A stretch of DNA of 64,000 bases. Origin: Anaeramoeba flamelloides (taxonomy: Eukaryota; Metamonada; Anaeramoebidae). The notes beneath the pieces are model-generated. The model saw nothing but the letters and a program-made list of their open reading frames with translations, was not told where the DNA came from and did no database searches. Made by a program: the position numbers and the translations under genes. The stretch lies in NCBI GenBank assembly GCA_027625915.1, contig JANTQA010000060.1, positions 1,426,001-1,490,000 of the forward strand. Reading direction: 5' to 3'. This document shows positions 11,621 through 23,680 of this stretch, piece by piece; positions within the stretch are counted from its first letter, which is position 1; every line of letters begins with the position of its first letter.

Positions 11621-12594
11621 GTTGAAAAATCCAATTTTTCCAGGTTCTATTAAGATTTATTTTTACATTTGACAAAATAAAATTGAAAAAAAATTTAATT
11701 TACATCACTCTAATAAAAAAAAATTATTTATAACTGTCTTTTTTTGTGCGAAGTTGAGAAAATAAGCAATATATTTTTCTTGATAGGATGATATTTATCG
11801 CACCCAGATTGAAAAATATTTTGATTGTTTTCGAAACAATGAGTCAAATTGCGTGAGTTATTCTTTGTTGAAATGTGATGATCTTCAATGAAAAAAATTG
11901 ATTAAAAAAAAAATAGAAAAAATTCTTTAAAATTTTTTTTTATTTTTTAGAGATCATTAAAGCTAGACGAATTTTTAAATTCTAATAAAAGTATTAAAAG
12001 TATGATACTTTCAACTTAAAAAGTAATTGTTTCTAAATTACAACATTTTTCAAAGGTTATTTTTTTTCCCTCATTAAACGCTTAAAATAAAAAACACTAT
12101 CCAATAACAACAATTTTTGAATTCTATTTTTTTTTTAATAAAAAAACATAACTGGTTAAGAAAGATCTAGAGAAAATTTATATTTCTTCTATCCATCTGT
12201 CTCTTCTATTTTTCATATTTAGAAACTTTAACCAAAAATCCAACCATTTATTTCTTAAAAAAAGAAAAAAAAAAAAAATAGAAAAAACCAATAATACTCA
12301 CAAAATAAAAAATAAATAATTATTAATCAAATTAAATTATTAAGGCTATTTCAAAAATTTTAAATAGAGGATTTATTGTTAAGGGTTAAATATTAAAAAA
12401 TACTCTATCCATTAAAGAGAGAATTTTGAAGTTATTAAATCGGTAACTTTTAATTCAAGGAACGAATAACATAGTCATCAGAAGCCTTTGTAACTTGATT
12501 TGGTTTACTAAAATTTTTAATTTTAGTTTATTTTAGTTTATTTTGACTATTTAAGAATTATTTATTGATCAAAATTGAATTTTTTTTTTTTTTT

Positions 12595-12875
12595 TGATTT
12601 TCCGTTAGGTTTTTTTTAATTTGAGAAATAAAAAGAAAATTTTTGAAATTTTTTTTTCATTTCAGAAATTAAAAAAAACATAGGCACTCTACGGCACTTG
12701 ACGGACACTTTCGTTAGGATTTTTTTAATTTTTGAAATAAACCCAAATTTTATTTAATTCTCGGTTTATTTCAAAAATTAAAAAAAAAAAAACCCAGTTA
12801 GCTTTTCCAGAATTTTAAAGAATGGAGTAAAATCTATGATTACTCTATTCTTTTTAATTCTGGGAAAACTAGGAC
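12595..12875. repeat. Chain of three hairpins (CTCTACGGCACTTGACGG family)
   Basis: There are three successive inverted repeats: about 12605-12680, about 12716-12796 (arms around TTTGAAATAAACC and its complement), and 12800-12870 (arms around AGCTTTTCCAGAATT and its complement). Between the first two lies TAGGCACTCTACGGCACTTG, the signature shared with the clusters at 32.9 kb, 34.7 kb and 35.2 kb. No coding capacity. Confidence 0.65.
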
Positions 12876-13577
12876 ACAGAATATTTATCCTTAGTAATTT
12901 TTTTCTCTATATATTTCAATTTTATTAGATGAAAATCTCATTTTTCAAAACTATTAGTTATTGTCTATTAAAGTAAAAATCCCAAAGTTTAATTTAACAA
13001 AAATTCATTTTCCAAGTGATTAAAAAAAAAATTACCCCAAAAAAACACCTTTTTCCTGGACTAGATAATCTTAAAAATTTCATTACTGTAAAAAAAACTC
13101 AAAAACAATAGTTTCATGGATTTAAAGTTCTTGGATGTTGATTATATTATGAATAAACTTTATTAACCAATGGTGAAATGATAAAGCAAAGTATTTGTTT
13201 TATCATAACTTGGAATTTTCAATTATATTTTTTCATACTTGTGACTGATCCATTATCGTTTCTCAAAATTTATCAAAGTTATTTTTTTGAATCATTTTTT
13301 ATAAATATTTTTATATATTCCACAGTAACAAATAAAATGATCCTAATTTTCATAATAATTAATACAATGATCGTATCGAAATTTACATTTTTAATCTGAA
13401 AAAAAAAAAAAAACAACAATCTTTTTTTATTTGATTTAAACTTTTATAAAATGATTTTATCATTGTTTTAAAATTTTCTTTTCTTATCTCATAAATATTC
13501 CAATTCGGTTCTCTTTTAAATTAAAATCTATTTGTATTTCAAATATCTAATAATATCAAATTAAAGGTGAATTGACA

Positions 13578-16172
13578 ATGGATGAAGAAAATATTACACA
13601 ACTGCACTGCCAAAAATTAGAAGTTGATATCAAGCATGATACATTAGAATTATTTTTCCCATCTGAATTTCAATTATTAAAGCAACATAAATTAATTTTT
13701 AGATCTGTGTTAATTAAACGAAGCCCAGTATCACTTTTTTTAAAAATAGGATCATTAACTACTTCTTATCATGATTTATGCTATTTATTATTTTGGAGGA
13801 AAGCAATTTTACATTTTTCTTTATTAATATCTCCCAGATTTGATTATAATTTCCAAATTGAAAACTTTTTTTACAACCTTGGTGTTTCATGCTTATTTTT
13901 TTCTGATTTTAATTTAAAATTTAATGCAAATTCGTCAAATTTTTCACTTTCTAGTAATAAATTCAAATATGAACTTTTATTAAATGAAGGATTCAAATTA
14001 CAAACTAGTTTACACCCTTATAGAAATCAAAGTAAAACTAGATTAAAATTAATCCAAGGGTATGAATTTTCTTTAAATTTGATGAAGAATTTGAAAAAAA
14101 TTCAGATTATAGATGAAAAGAAAATGAAAATGGGAAATGGGGACGAAGGGAGTATCTCTAAAAAAGGGGAGAATGAAAAAGACAATAATGAAAAAATAAA
14201 TATAAATGAAAATGAAAAAAAAATAAATGAAAACGAAAATGAAAATAAGAATAAAAATGAAAAGGGTGTTTCTAAAACGACGAATAATGAAAATGGGGGA
14301 GGAAAAGAAATGGAAAGGAAAAAAGAAAATAAAGGGGAGGAACATGAAAATGAAAATTTACATTTACAAAAATTGATTTTAAAAATTCGAATAAAAAATT
14401 TAATTTGTGCTGGTCGTATTTTAAATTTTGTTTATTTGTGGTATACCTTTTTAGATTTATATCAAAGATATAGATCATTTTGGAATGAATTAACTAATGA
14501 ATCACTTTTTCCAAAATTTTTAAAAATTGGTTTTAATATTAAAATAACAAAAATTAAAAGTGTATTGCTATGGTTTTTGAAATTAAATTCAAATATACAA
14601 ACTAATAATTTTAATTTGAATGAAATATCTATTTTAAAATCAACAGATTTAAAATCAAATATTTTGGTGAATTTAAAGGGAATTGATTCTGATTTTTGTA
14701 GTGGGAAGGAAATTCAATTTATTAAAACAAAAAAGGGTTTAAAAATTTCAAAAACTATTATCCAAATGAAAAATAAGAAAAATATATTTATATTATTTTG
14801 TGAAATATTTGACTATTTCCACCGTATAACCAATATTGTTAAAGATGAATTAATTAAGATGGATTCAACTAATTTTGATAAAAACCAATCTTCTATCCAA
14901 TATTGGGATTCAAAAAAGTTATTATTAGATCGAAATTTGATCGTCACAAACAATGAATCCGAAGAAAATGAAAATGAAGGAATAAATAAAAAGAAAAATA
15001 TAATTAAACTTGAAACGGAAAAAGAAAAAGAAAAAGAAAAAGAAAAAAAGAAAAAGGAGAAGGAGAAGGAGAAGGAAACTGAAACTGAAAAGGGGGAAAG
15101 AAAGGAAAAGGAAATGACAAATGAAAATGAAGGAGAGAAAGAAATGGGAAGAGAAAGAGAAAATAAAAAGGAAATGAAAATTGAAAAGGAAATGGAAATG
15201 GAAAAGGAAAAGGAAAAGGAAAAGAAAAAGACAAAAGAAACGGGAAAGGGAAAAGGAACGGGAAAGGAGCAGGCAAAGGAAAGGGGAAGGGAAATGGAAA
15301 ATGTAAATGTTGGTAATGAAATAATTAAATCTAAAGGGAAATCAAAACCATTATCCTCTAAAAAAACATCAGAAAAATTATTCGATCAAAATAAAAAAAG
15401 TAATAAATCCAAATCAATTGAACTTGAAAAGGAAAAATCCGAGAAAAATCAAACAGAATTAATAAATAATTTATTATTAGAAACTTTAAAAATTCAAGAA
15501 AAAATTGCAAGATGCAAATACCAATTAACACAATTTGAAGATCCCTTGCTGTTTTTAGTAAAAAATCTTCAAAAAAAAACAAGTCTCACAAAAAATAAAC
15601 GCACTAGTAAAACTGGATCATCAACAATAAAGGCACCTAAAACAATACCAGATAAGGGCGCATATATGGCAGGCTTTGGCAAGAAAAAGGGTAGGGTGAA
15701 CAAGGGCTGGAAAAAAAGATGGTTTATTTTAACAAAGGATAGATTGAGATATTTTAAACGAAAACAACCACTAGATGAAATTCTTCATTTTGAATTACCA
15801 TTGGGCTCAATTTCTTTATCAAATCAAGTAAAAGTTTTTAGACCAGAAAAAAAATTAGTTAATAAACGAAAAAATTGCTTTGCAGTGAAAACTCAAAAAA
15901 GAACTTTTTATATCCAGCCTCTCAATAATTCTGCAGATGACTGGATATCAAAAATTGAAGATAACATTCGCGGAATTAGGGTCAACGATTATTTTAAAAA
16001 GAAAAAAGAAAGATCATCGAGTTTATCAAGCCCGAATATAAATCAAGACGAGTCTTCTCTTGAAGTTTTTAAGATTTATAATGCAATTAAAAAACAATTA
16101 GATGGAGTAAAGGTTTCTCATAAAAATGTTATGGAAATTTTGGAAGTAATTAAAGGTTCAGAAAATGATTAA
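13578..16172 (+). CDS. PH-domain protein with Glu/Lys/Asn low-complexity tracts
   Basis: This is an intron-less 864-residue protein. I place the start at the ATG at 13578 (MDEENITQLHC), because a TGA lies in frame three codons upstream. Residues 1 to about 178 are a hydrophobic-rich domain I do not recognise. About 180-260 is an Asn/Glu/Lys tract. About 260-455 is a second unrecognised folded region. About 460-575 is a KEKEKE-type tract. A short helical stretch follows (LLLETLKIQEKIARCKYQL). About 692-800 is a pleckstrin-homology domain: KKRWFILTKDRLRYFK marks strands 1-2, CFAVKTQKRTFYIQ the core, and DDWISKIEDNIRG the C-terminal helix with its conserved Trp. PH domains bind phosphoinositides or proteins at membranes, so a membrane-associated adaptor is a reasonable inference. 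I see no catalytic domain. The purine-rich tract at 15015-15300 encodes the KE run. Confidence 0.9.
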   Translation: MDEENITQLHCQKLEVDIKHDTLELFFPSEFQLLKQHKLIFRSVLIKRSPVSLFLKIGSLTTSYHDLCYLLFWRKAILHFSLLISPRFDYNFQIENFFYNLGVSCLFFSDFNLKFNANSSNFSLSSNKFKYELLLNEGFKLQTSLHPYRNQSKTRLKLIQGYEFSLNLMKNLKKIQIIDEKKMKMGNGDEGSISKKGENEKDNNEKININENEKKINENENENKNKNEKGVSKTTNNENGGGKEMERKKENKGEEHENENLHLQKLILKIRIKNLICAGRILNFVYLWYTFLDLYQRYRSFWNELTNESLFPKFLKIGFNIKITKIKSVLLWFLKLNSNIQTNNFNLNEISILKSTDLKSNILVNLKGIDSDFCSGKEIQFIKTKKGLKISKTIIQMKNKKNIFILFCEIFDYFHRITNIVKDELIKMDSTNFDKNQSSIQYWDSKKLLLDRNLIVTNNESEENENEGINKKKNIIKLETEKEKEKEKEKKKKEKEKEKETETEKGERKEKEMTNENEGEKEMGRERENKKEMKIEKEMEMEKEKEKEKKKTKETGKGKGTGKEQAKERGREMENVNVGNEIIKSKGKSKPLSSKKTSEKLFDQNKKSNKSKSIELEKEKSEKNQTELINNLLLETLKIQEKIARCKYQLTQFEDPLLFLVKNLQKKTSLTKNKRTSKTGSSTIKAPKTIPDKGAYMAGFGKKKGRVNKGWKKRWFILTKDRLRYFKRKQPLDEILHFELPLGSISLSNQVKVFRPEKKLVNKRKNCFAVKTQKRTFYIQPLNNSADDWISKIEDNIRGIRVNDYFKKKKERSSSLSSPNINQDESSLEVFKIYNAIKKQLDGVKVSHKNVMEILEVIKGSEND

Positions 16173-18585
16173 AATTGAAATTAGAAAAAGAAATAAAGAA
16201 TTTTATTTACAAGAATTTATCATTAATTTATATATTCTTGTGTTGATACATGTGTGCTGCTATATTATGATGTATTATCCTATTAATTTAATTCTATTTT
16301 TTTAATTTGTTTAAATTTATTCATTGTTTTTATTAAAATTATTCATTAGATGTTGATAATTTGAAAATTTTTTTGAAATAAAATATATGAAAAATACTAA
16401 AATTTATTATTTTTTTGATTAGATTTTCTTATATTAAATGAATCAAAATGAATTAAAAGATACAATGTTAAATTCAATAATGACACAAAGAGATTGGAAT
16501 GTTCAAAGTTTCCATTATATTAAACTATTTTCGAGTCAAAGATGCCCAGTTATAATGGGCAAATTACATACATTTAAAGCTTTGGATAAATATTAGAAGA
16601 AATGATAAAATTAACGGTTCAGGGAAAAATATGAACCATAGGGGAAAAAAATGAAATACCGTTTTTAATTGGGAACATTAATAGAACCTGGAAATAAAAT
16701 CAATTAATAAAAGAATAAATAATAAATAAAGACCAAATGAAGGATTCAACATGAAAACAGTTATAAATTATTTAAATCTCTTGGAATGAGTTTTTCTTTG
16801 ATTGATCAATTATTAAAAAATTAGTTGAAACAATTGACTATTTTTGCGATCTCCAAAACAACTTGAACAATTTTGATATGAAAGTAGATTTAAATTGTAT
16901 TTGTTGGTTTGATTAAAAATAATATAATGGGTTATTATTTGAAGTTAATTGATTTCTTCTTTTAATTGGTTGTACTTTTTATTTTCAGGTCCAATTAAAG
17001 TTCCCAATTAAAAACCATGTTGAACTTTTTTCACCTATTTCTCTTTTTTTCTGGTACTGTAAAGAGATTTGAAAATCGATACCATTTTTTCACATCTAAT
17101 CCCAAATTTAAAATCTACTAAAAAACATGGAGTTTACCTTCAAAATTGCTTTGATCTTAATTAAAATATTAGTTAATGAATTAGATGTAGATAGAACAAG
17201 AAAAAAAAAAAAAAACAGGTTTGATTTTGAATCACGGATTTTATTCTTTAGGTATGAGTTTTTTTGATCACTGTAAATGTATTTTTGGGTTTTTGATAAA
17301 CTTTCTTTACCAAAATTTCGGAACTCAGGATGAAAAGTGTTTAAACCATTCGGTCCATAAATAAAAAAAAGAAAAAAAAATTAACACAGGTTTTCAATAA
17401 AGTCCAGTGTTAGCTTTGATAACAAATTAGTTACTAATAATAATTATCTCGTTTTATATTATTTTGACTTTTTTTTTTTTGGTTTTTTTTTGATAAGGAA
17501 TTCTTTTACAAAATTTTTTCTTATTGTAATATCAATAGTGGCTCAATAAAAAGTGTTATTTTAATGTTAATCAAACAGTTGAAATGATTGTAGTGAATTT
17601 GTATTTATTTCTTACTTGACTTTTGTTTGGATATTCAATTGAAGATTAAAATGAAAATTTTTTTATTTTTTTCAATATAAGGATACCTAAGAATTTGAGT
17701 TTTGAAATTTTTAAGAAAATATATTGATTGATTAGTTTTATTCCATTTAAATATCAACTAGTCTTTGATGTGTATTATTTTATTTATTTCTTTTTTGTTC
17801 TTTTAAGGTTAATTCTAAAAAAATAATTGATATTTGAAAAAAAATATCGGTCCATTTTGACCGAAACAGAGTTTATGTTAACATTTATCTATGATAAAAA
17901 AAATATCGTATAAAGTATTTAAATAATAAAAAAAAACGAAAAGATCGATAAAATCAAAAAAATGAAAAAAAAAAAATTCCAATTTACTGTATTCTATCAA
18001 ATATAATATAAAACAACATTTAAGTTAAAAAGTATTAAAGTTTTTATAAGTAGACATTTTCATCCAAATAACAGATAAAAATATTCTACCAAAAATAAAA
18101 ATATGTTTGTCCAAAATGATGAAACGAGCTGAACAAAAAATTGTATTGATAAATCTATTGAAATTTCACCAATAATTATTGATCAAACAAATGATAAGTA
18201 CCATCAACTAATTCTATGTAGTTTTCTATTAAAAAAGTTCAAAACTAACCTACTATAAATCATCGAAAAAAATTTCCCAGATCTCAGGAAATAGATTACT
18301 TATCTGGAAAAAAAGGAAATGAAAACAAAAATAAAAATACAAAAAATGAAAAAGTTTGTAAAATCAAAAATTAATTCCAAATTGAATGCAAAGTATAGTT
18401 TTATTATTCTTACAAATGTTTAAATTGTTGTCCAAATTTTTGGAATTTAGTTTTTCTTCTCTTGATCAAATGAGTATTCTTGAAAATCAATATTATTTTA
18501 GTCAGCTATAAAATTTTACAGTATCAAATAAGATTTAATTTTCAATATTGATTCAAAATACAATTATTATGCTTAGTAATTTATT

Positions 18586-18590
<5 letters not shown>

Positions 18591-18620
<30 letters not shown>
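18591..18620. repeat. (TA)15 microsatellite
   Basis: A perfect run of fifteen TA dinucleotides, the longest pure dinucleotide repeat I found in the window. Confidence 0.95.
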
Positions 18621-18621
<1 letters not shown>

Positions 18622-18939
18622 CCCCAAAATTCAAAAAAAAATGAACAATTTATAAATTAACAAGGGATTCAAAAAATTGGGAAATATTAACAAAAGATAT
18701 TTTTTTTTATACATTTAAATTTTTTTACATCATTAAGTTAAAGTCCTCTAAGTTTAAAGAAATTTTTGTAATTTTAAAAGTATTAAAAAATTAGAATATT
18801 TTCTTTAGAAAATATATGTGTCGCTTTTGGAAGACTCAAATCAAATTTGATTTCTTATTTTATAAATTATTAATTAAGAATAATAACAATGAATTAATAA
18901 AGAAAAAAAAATAAGAAACGTATTTAGTCAATTTACAAA

Positions 18940-19139
18940 TACTGTCCAATCGACTTAAAGGCAGAAACCTCAAAAAAAAAATTAAGACATAAAAAAATCT
19001 TAAATTAAGTCACAAGTTTTCGAATATTTTTTTTGAGACAATTTTTTTTTTTTACTCAAATTCGAATTTTGTGCCTTCATTTTGATTTTTTTGTAACTTA
19101 ATTTTGGTTAAAGGTATCTCTAAAGTGGAACTGACTATA
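18940..19139. mobile_element. Palindromic MITE, CAGTTCCACTTTA family
   Basis: Left end TACTGTCCAATCGACTTAAA; right end, reversed, TATAGTCAGTTCCACTTTAG. The interior holds mirrored TTAAATTAAG and TTGTGCCTTCATTTTGA segments, as in the copies at 7055, 38742, 39032 and 39453. About 200 bp, non-coding. Confidence 0.55.
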
Positions 19140-19939
19140 CCTATTTAATAATATTAAATCATATCACCGAACGAAAAGAAATCCTTTAGTTAAGATATAG
19201 TATGTTAGAAAGAAAGGGAATGAAGAAATGTCAATGAAATCCACAAAATTCTTTTCAAAGGTAGAATTCGAAAAATAGTAATTTATATTTAAATTTTTTT
19301 GTTTTGAATTGTTCAATTTTGTTACTTTGTGTTTACCTGATATATCGCCCTTTGTAAGGCACAAAATAAATAGGAGTAAATAAATACTTGTGTTTATATA
19401 AAATGGAGTTACTAGAAGGGGGTTTCAAAGTAACTGAGGTTCTTTGATTATTTTTTGACAAGCAAATAAAGCTTCAAGTATTAAAATACCATTTTATTGA
19501 AATTCAAAAGGTTTTTTTCTGTCATAGATTTCTTTGAAGGCAAGTTCTTATTATTGATTTTTCCCAAAAATTCTTTAAAATAACAGACCTTAACAAGTAA
19601 GAAAAGTGTTTTTAAAAGACTAACAACTTAAAGATAAGAATCTGTTCGAGGTAAAAATTTTGGTAACAACTAGAAATTCAAATAAGTTTGCCTTTAGCTT
19701 GATCTCTTTATCAAACACAATCAACTGCAACTCAATATGACTTAAAAATCTTCAAATTGTATTCTAATTGAGTTATTCCATCCAGGAAGATTAAAAAGAA
19801 ATAAAAGTTATGATAAGATTGTTTTTTTCAATAGTAAATTCAAAATATTTCCCCACTTGATTGAAAAAAAGCAAATACAAAAGTGTTTTCATTTTTTTAT
19901 TAATTTTTCCTGTTAATTTTCTCTTTTCATTCTTACCAA

Positions 19940-21553
19940 ATGAAATTAAACTTAATTTCTCTTTTGTTAGCACTTTTCCTTTTGGGAGCTCTAATATGTG
20001 GAGAAGAAGAACTCAACACTGAACAAGAAACCAACATTGAACAAGAAAAGGTAATTGATCATGGTACCATTGATCAAGAGTATTCTCCTCACTTTCATTT
20101 TTTCGAAAGCTTCAGTGATGGCTTGGGCAAGGAAAGATGGATTAAAAGTAGCGATGCAAAATTCCAAGGTGAGTGGAAATTTGAAGAATCTCAAGAGCCC
20201 TGTGGCATTGCTGACGACATTGGGCTAGTTCTTCAAAACGAAGCCAAGCATCATGGGATCTCAACAAAATTCGAAAACAAGTTTGAAGCATCGAAAGAGG
20301 GGCTCTTTTTCCAATATGAAGTCAGGTTCCAAGAGCACGTAACCTGTTCAGGTGCCTACGTCAAACTGTTACCAGATTTTGAACCAATCAACCTCAATGG
20401 TGATCTTCATTATGTAGTAATGTTTGGTCCCGACAAATGCGGCGAGACAAACAAAGTCCATTTAATTTTTAAAAGGTTCAACCCAAAGACAGAAGAATGG
20501 GAAGAAAGGGCCTTAGTCAAGGATAGCCCATCACCTATTTTTGATACAATCAGCCATGTTTATTCTTTCCTCGTAAACACAGACGGAACATTCAAGGTCT
20601 TTGTTGATCTCAAGGTTGTAACCGAAGGCACCATTGACGAAGAATTTTTTGATGGATGGCAGCCCGAAACAGTTGACGATCCAGAAGACGAAAAGCCCGA
20701 AGATTGGGTCGACGAAGCAATGATCGAGGATCCAGAGGTCACCAAACCAGAAGACTGGGTCGACGAAGAATTTATCCCAAATGAAGAAGCCGAGGAGCCC
20801 GAAGATTGGGACGAAGATGAGGACGGTGAATGGGAAAGGCCAATGATCAAAAACCCAGATTTTACTGGTAAATGGAACCATCCAATGATCGGCAATCCGG
20901 AATATAAGGGAGAATGGAGCCCAAAGCAAATGCCCAACCCAGATTATTATTTGGATGAAAGCCCAGGTGTCTTGAACGACATTTACGGCATTGGCTTTGA
21001 ATTATGGATAATGAGCCCTAAAATTTTGTTTGACAATGTAATTCTTGGTAAAGCAGAAGCTAAAGAACAAGCCTTTGAATATGCAGAAAAAACTTGGGGG
21101 AAAAAATTTAAATTCCAAGAAATTGAAAGAAAAAGAAAAGAAAAGGAAAGAGTCGAGATGTTAAAAGGTGGCTTTGTCCAACGGGTCCGATCTTTTATCT
21201 TAAACCTTATTGACTCTTTGATATACACCTTCAAAAAATATCCAATACCTTCAATAGCCACATCAGTAATCATATTATTGTCAACAATTTGGTTGTTCTC
21301 AAAACTTTTAAGAAAATCTCCTCAAGCACAAGCAAATCCACAAATTGCAGAAAAGGAAAAGATTGGAAATAAATCAAAATCGAAAAATGAATCTGAAGAA
21401 TTTATATTTTTAAAAACATGGTCGGATGTATCAATGCCAGAAGACACATCTGAATCTGAAAAAGAAGAAGAAAAAGAAGAAGAAGAAGCTGAAGATGTTG
21501 GAATCGATTACGATGACGATGATAGTCGAGATGATCAAGAAGACGAAGATTAA
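19940..21553 (+). CDS. CNX1: Calnexin, membrane-bound ER lectin chaperone
   Basis: This is an intron-less 537-residue protein. Calnexin holds newly made glycoproteins carrying monoglucosylated N-glycans in the ER and recruits folding helpers. Residues 1-21 are a clear signal peptide (NLISLLLALFLLGALICG). The lectin domain spans about 48-240 and keeps CSGAYVKLLPDF and VVMFGPDKCGE, including the two cysteines (136 and 167) that form its disulfide in the family. The P-domain is about 245-340, with three KPEDW-type repeats followed by three GEW/NP-type repeats. That is the calreticulin count, one fewer of each than animal calnexin. The lectin domain closes with YGIGFELWIMSPKILFDNV. A transmembrane helix is at about 435-457, and the tail is acidic and cytosolic. 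Codons are richer in G/C than in neighbouring genes, which suggests high expression. Confidence 0.97.
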   Translation: MKLNLISLLLALFLLGALICGEEELNTEQETNIEQEKVIDHGTIDQEYSPHFHFFESFSDGLGKERWIKSSDAKFQGEWKFEESQEPCGIADDIGLVLQNEAKHHGISTKFENKFEASKEGLFFQYEVRFQEHVTCSGAYVKLLPDFEPINLNGDLHYVVMFGPDKCGETNKVHLIFKRFNPKTEEWEERALVKDSPSPIFDTISHVYSFLVNTDGTFKVFVDLKVVTEGTIDEEFFDGWQPETVDDPEDEKPEDWVDEAMIEDPEVTKPEDWVDEEFIPNEEAEEPEDWDEDEDGEWERPMIKNPDFTGKWNHPMIGNPEYKGEWSPKQMPNPDYYLDESPGVLNDIYGIGFELWIMSPKILFDNVILGKAEAKEQAFEYAEKTWGKKFKFQEIERKRKEKERVEMLKGGFVQRVRSFILNLIDSLIYTFKKYPIPSIATSVIILLSTIWLFSKLLRKSPQAQANPQIAEKEKIGNKSKSKNESEEFIFLKTWSDVSMPEDTSESEKEEEKEEEEAEDVGIDYDDDDSRDDQEDED

Positions 21554-21795
21554 AATTTAAAAAAAAAAAAATGAAAATTTAAAACGGAATTAGAAAAAAA
21601 TTCCTAATTAATAGTTAACTTGGAACAATAAATATCCTCCAAAAAGAAAATAAAAGCAAAAAATATTTTAAAAAATAACTTTTCATTCTATTTAATACTC
21701 GGTAACTTTAATTTTTTTCAAAAATTAATCTTCTTAAGGAATTTGTTTAATCCATAGATTTTAAAATAAATCTGAATATAAGAATACAACTGAAT

Positions 21796-22200
21796 ATAAA
21801 CACCATTTCAAAAATTGTGACTCACCTGAAATAATAAATTGAAAAAAAAAATTATATATCCTTTAGTATTCAACAACAACAAATAATTAAATCTTATTTG
21901 TAATTCACTTTTAAATCATTCTAAATATATACAAGCCTGATATTTTAAAAAATAAAAAAAATAAAACCAAAAACTCAAAAAAAGTGATTCACAATTTTTG
22001 AAATGAGCAATACTGATTTTTTATTATTGAACTTTCACTGAAAAAAAGTTAATAACAAGATTTTTTATGAATAATTAAATTCATTTTAAAAGACAATACA
22101 TAAAGTCTCAATTCTATAGTGATTATTTGTCTTTACGAAGATCTGTTTTTTTTTGAACTTATATGATCTTTTGAAAAAAAAAAAAATGATAAAAAAAAAA
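21796..22200 (+). mobile_element. Decayed copy of the TAAACTC/CAAAAATTGTGACTCAC MITE
   Basis: It begins TAAACACCATTTCAAAAATT at 21797 and continues with GTGACTCACCTGAAATAATA, as in 31676, 46880 and 48808. The internal inverted partner GTGATTCACAATTTTTGAAA lies at about 21984-22003. Similarity fades after about 22190, and I could not find a matching right end, so it is probably truncated or decayed. Confidence 0.6.
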
Positions 22201-22965
22201 ACGTAAAGAATCTCATAAAGAATAAAGGGGAAAACTTCAGAACCAAAACAGTTGATTTCAAAATGAGAATTATCCATAATTTTAATTGAAAAGTATGTGT
22301 GTCGTTCTTTGGAACCTTTTTTCTAAAAATGATCTAGTTCTTGATTGTTGATTTTTAGGGATCAATGACACATCTTATTTTAGTTATATTTTAATTTTAG
22401 TGATTATAAAAATTACTATTTTTTTTTTTTTTCATTTCAAAAGTTTATTTCATCTTACTGGTGAGATACTTTAACCATAAAAATTTATAAAAAAATATAT
22501 AATTATTATTATTTCGAATCTATTAGCAAGTCACTTGTAATAAAAACCATACTGCAAATAAATAAAAATTACATTAAAATATTTGAAGGGTTAAAAACAA
22601 TAAGGAAAAATTATGGTTTTTCCTGGGGAAAGATGAATAATTTAAAATAATATCAAAAAAATAAAATAAAAATATTTAAATTTTTTGATTAAAGACATTT
22701 CTATTATTATTACCCAGAAGAATGAAGGGATAAGAACATTTTCATTTTAAAAAGAATGTTCATAGAATAAAAAATTATCTATTGATCATCCAATAGGAGT
22801 AATAATAAATTTCTAAAAAAGTAAAGGAAATATTTGATTTATTATTATATTTGGAGATGAAGAAATCTTATTTAATTTATTAAATAATTTCAATTACTAA
22901 TATATTGATTAGTATTTAGGTAAAACTTTATTATAATAGAATAGAATGCTTTTGGAATTTAGTTT

Positions 22966-23478
22966 ACATTCCAAAAATTTGGTCATGGTTTAAATATTTA
23001 AAAGGGTATCAATACCACATCTTACATTCAATTTGGGAATAATTTTGATTTTACAAACTATTATTTTTTTTTTTTTTGTCTTTTTTGTTCATTTCCTTTT
23101 TACGTTATCTAATATGTTTAGTTAGATTTGGAAATTTTTTTTGATGGTTGTTAGAAGGTTATTTTTGAGTTTACTAAATTGAATTACCACATACAATTGT
23201 TGATGGTATCTAACCATTTGATCGATCAACAATTTTTTGTGAAATTTCAACAAATTTACCAATACATTTTTGTATTTCGCTCGTTTCATTATTTTAGACA
23301 CATCAATTTTCATTTTTTCTTTTTATATTTTTTTCTTTTATTTGGTTCAAAATGATTACTTAATAAAAACATTAATTCTGGGGAACTTAAATTGTTTTAA
23401 ATTAAGTTTGGAGAAATATTATAAATTGAGGGTTTTTTGTCTATTTTTTGATTTTGTGTGTGTCCAAATTGTTAGTAG
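22966..23478 (+). mobile_element. Copy of the TTCCAAA...TTTGGACAC element
   Basis: It aligns along its whole length with 5112-5640. Both share CATTTGATCGATCAACAA, CTCGTTTCATTATTTT and GTGTGTCCAAAT in the same order. Non-coding. Confidence 0.6.
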
Positions 23479-23680
23479 GGGATATAGTATCATATTTTAA
23501 ACTATTTTTATTATTTTTAGCACACCCAAAATTAAAAAAATCGAATTATTTAAGTATTTATTTATTGTGAGAAAGGAGTAATCATCGAAATTTTACTGGA
23601 TAAAAAATAGAAATTGAAAAATAATTAAAATATTAAAGTAAAAAAATATTATTTCATTTACATGACCAAATTAAAAATTA

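Larger units (their letters stand above)
8943..13577. other. Long gene-free repeat region
   Basis: No supported gene in 4.6 kb. It holds a repeat copy at 10362-11620 with a second element inserted in it, and a hairpin chain at 12595-12875 (both listed separately). The ORFs at 9274-9459 (-) and 13178-13399 (+) are hydrophobic products of T-rich DNA with no homology, and I rejected them. I see nothing else in 8943-10360 or in 12880-13577. Confidence 0.5.
16173..19939. other. Gene-free spacer with several dispersed repeats
   Basis: I see no supported gene. About 17120-17270 is a diverged fragment of the 2190-2680 element. About 17480-17882 is a repeat shared with 51870-52275 and ending in GACCGAAACAGAGTTTA. 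About 18106-18448 is a reversed, short copy of the 5112-5640 element. 18591-18620 is (TA)15. 18940-19139 is a palindromic MITE. The 66-codon ORF at 19164-19364 (-) lacks support. The last 500 bases before calnexin contain no recognised element. Confidence 0.5.

Noticed and set aside
14073-15276. Minus-strand Phe/Pro-rich frames
   Set aside because: Antisense shadows of the Glu/Lys/Asn tracts in the PH-domain gene.
20531-21273. Minus-strand frames of 96-132 codons
   Set aside because: Antisense shadows of the calnexin P-domain and lectin domain.
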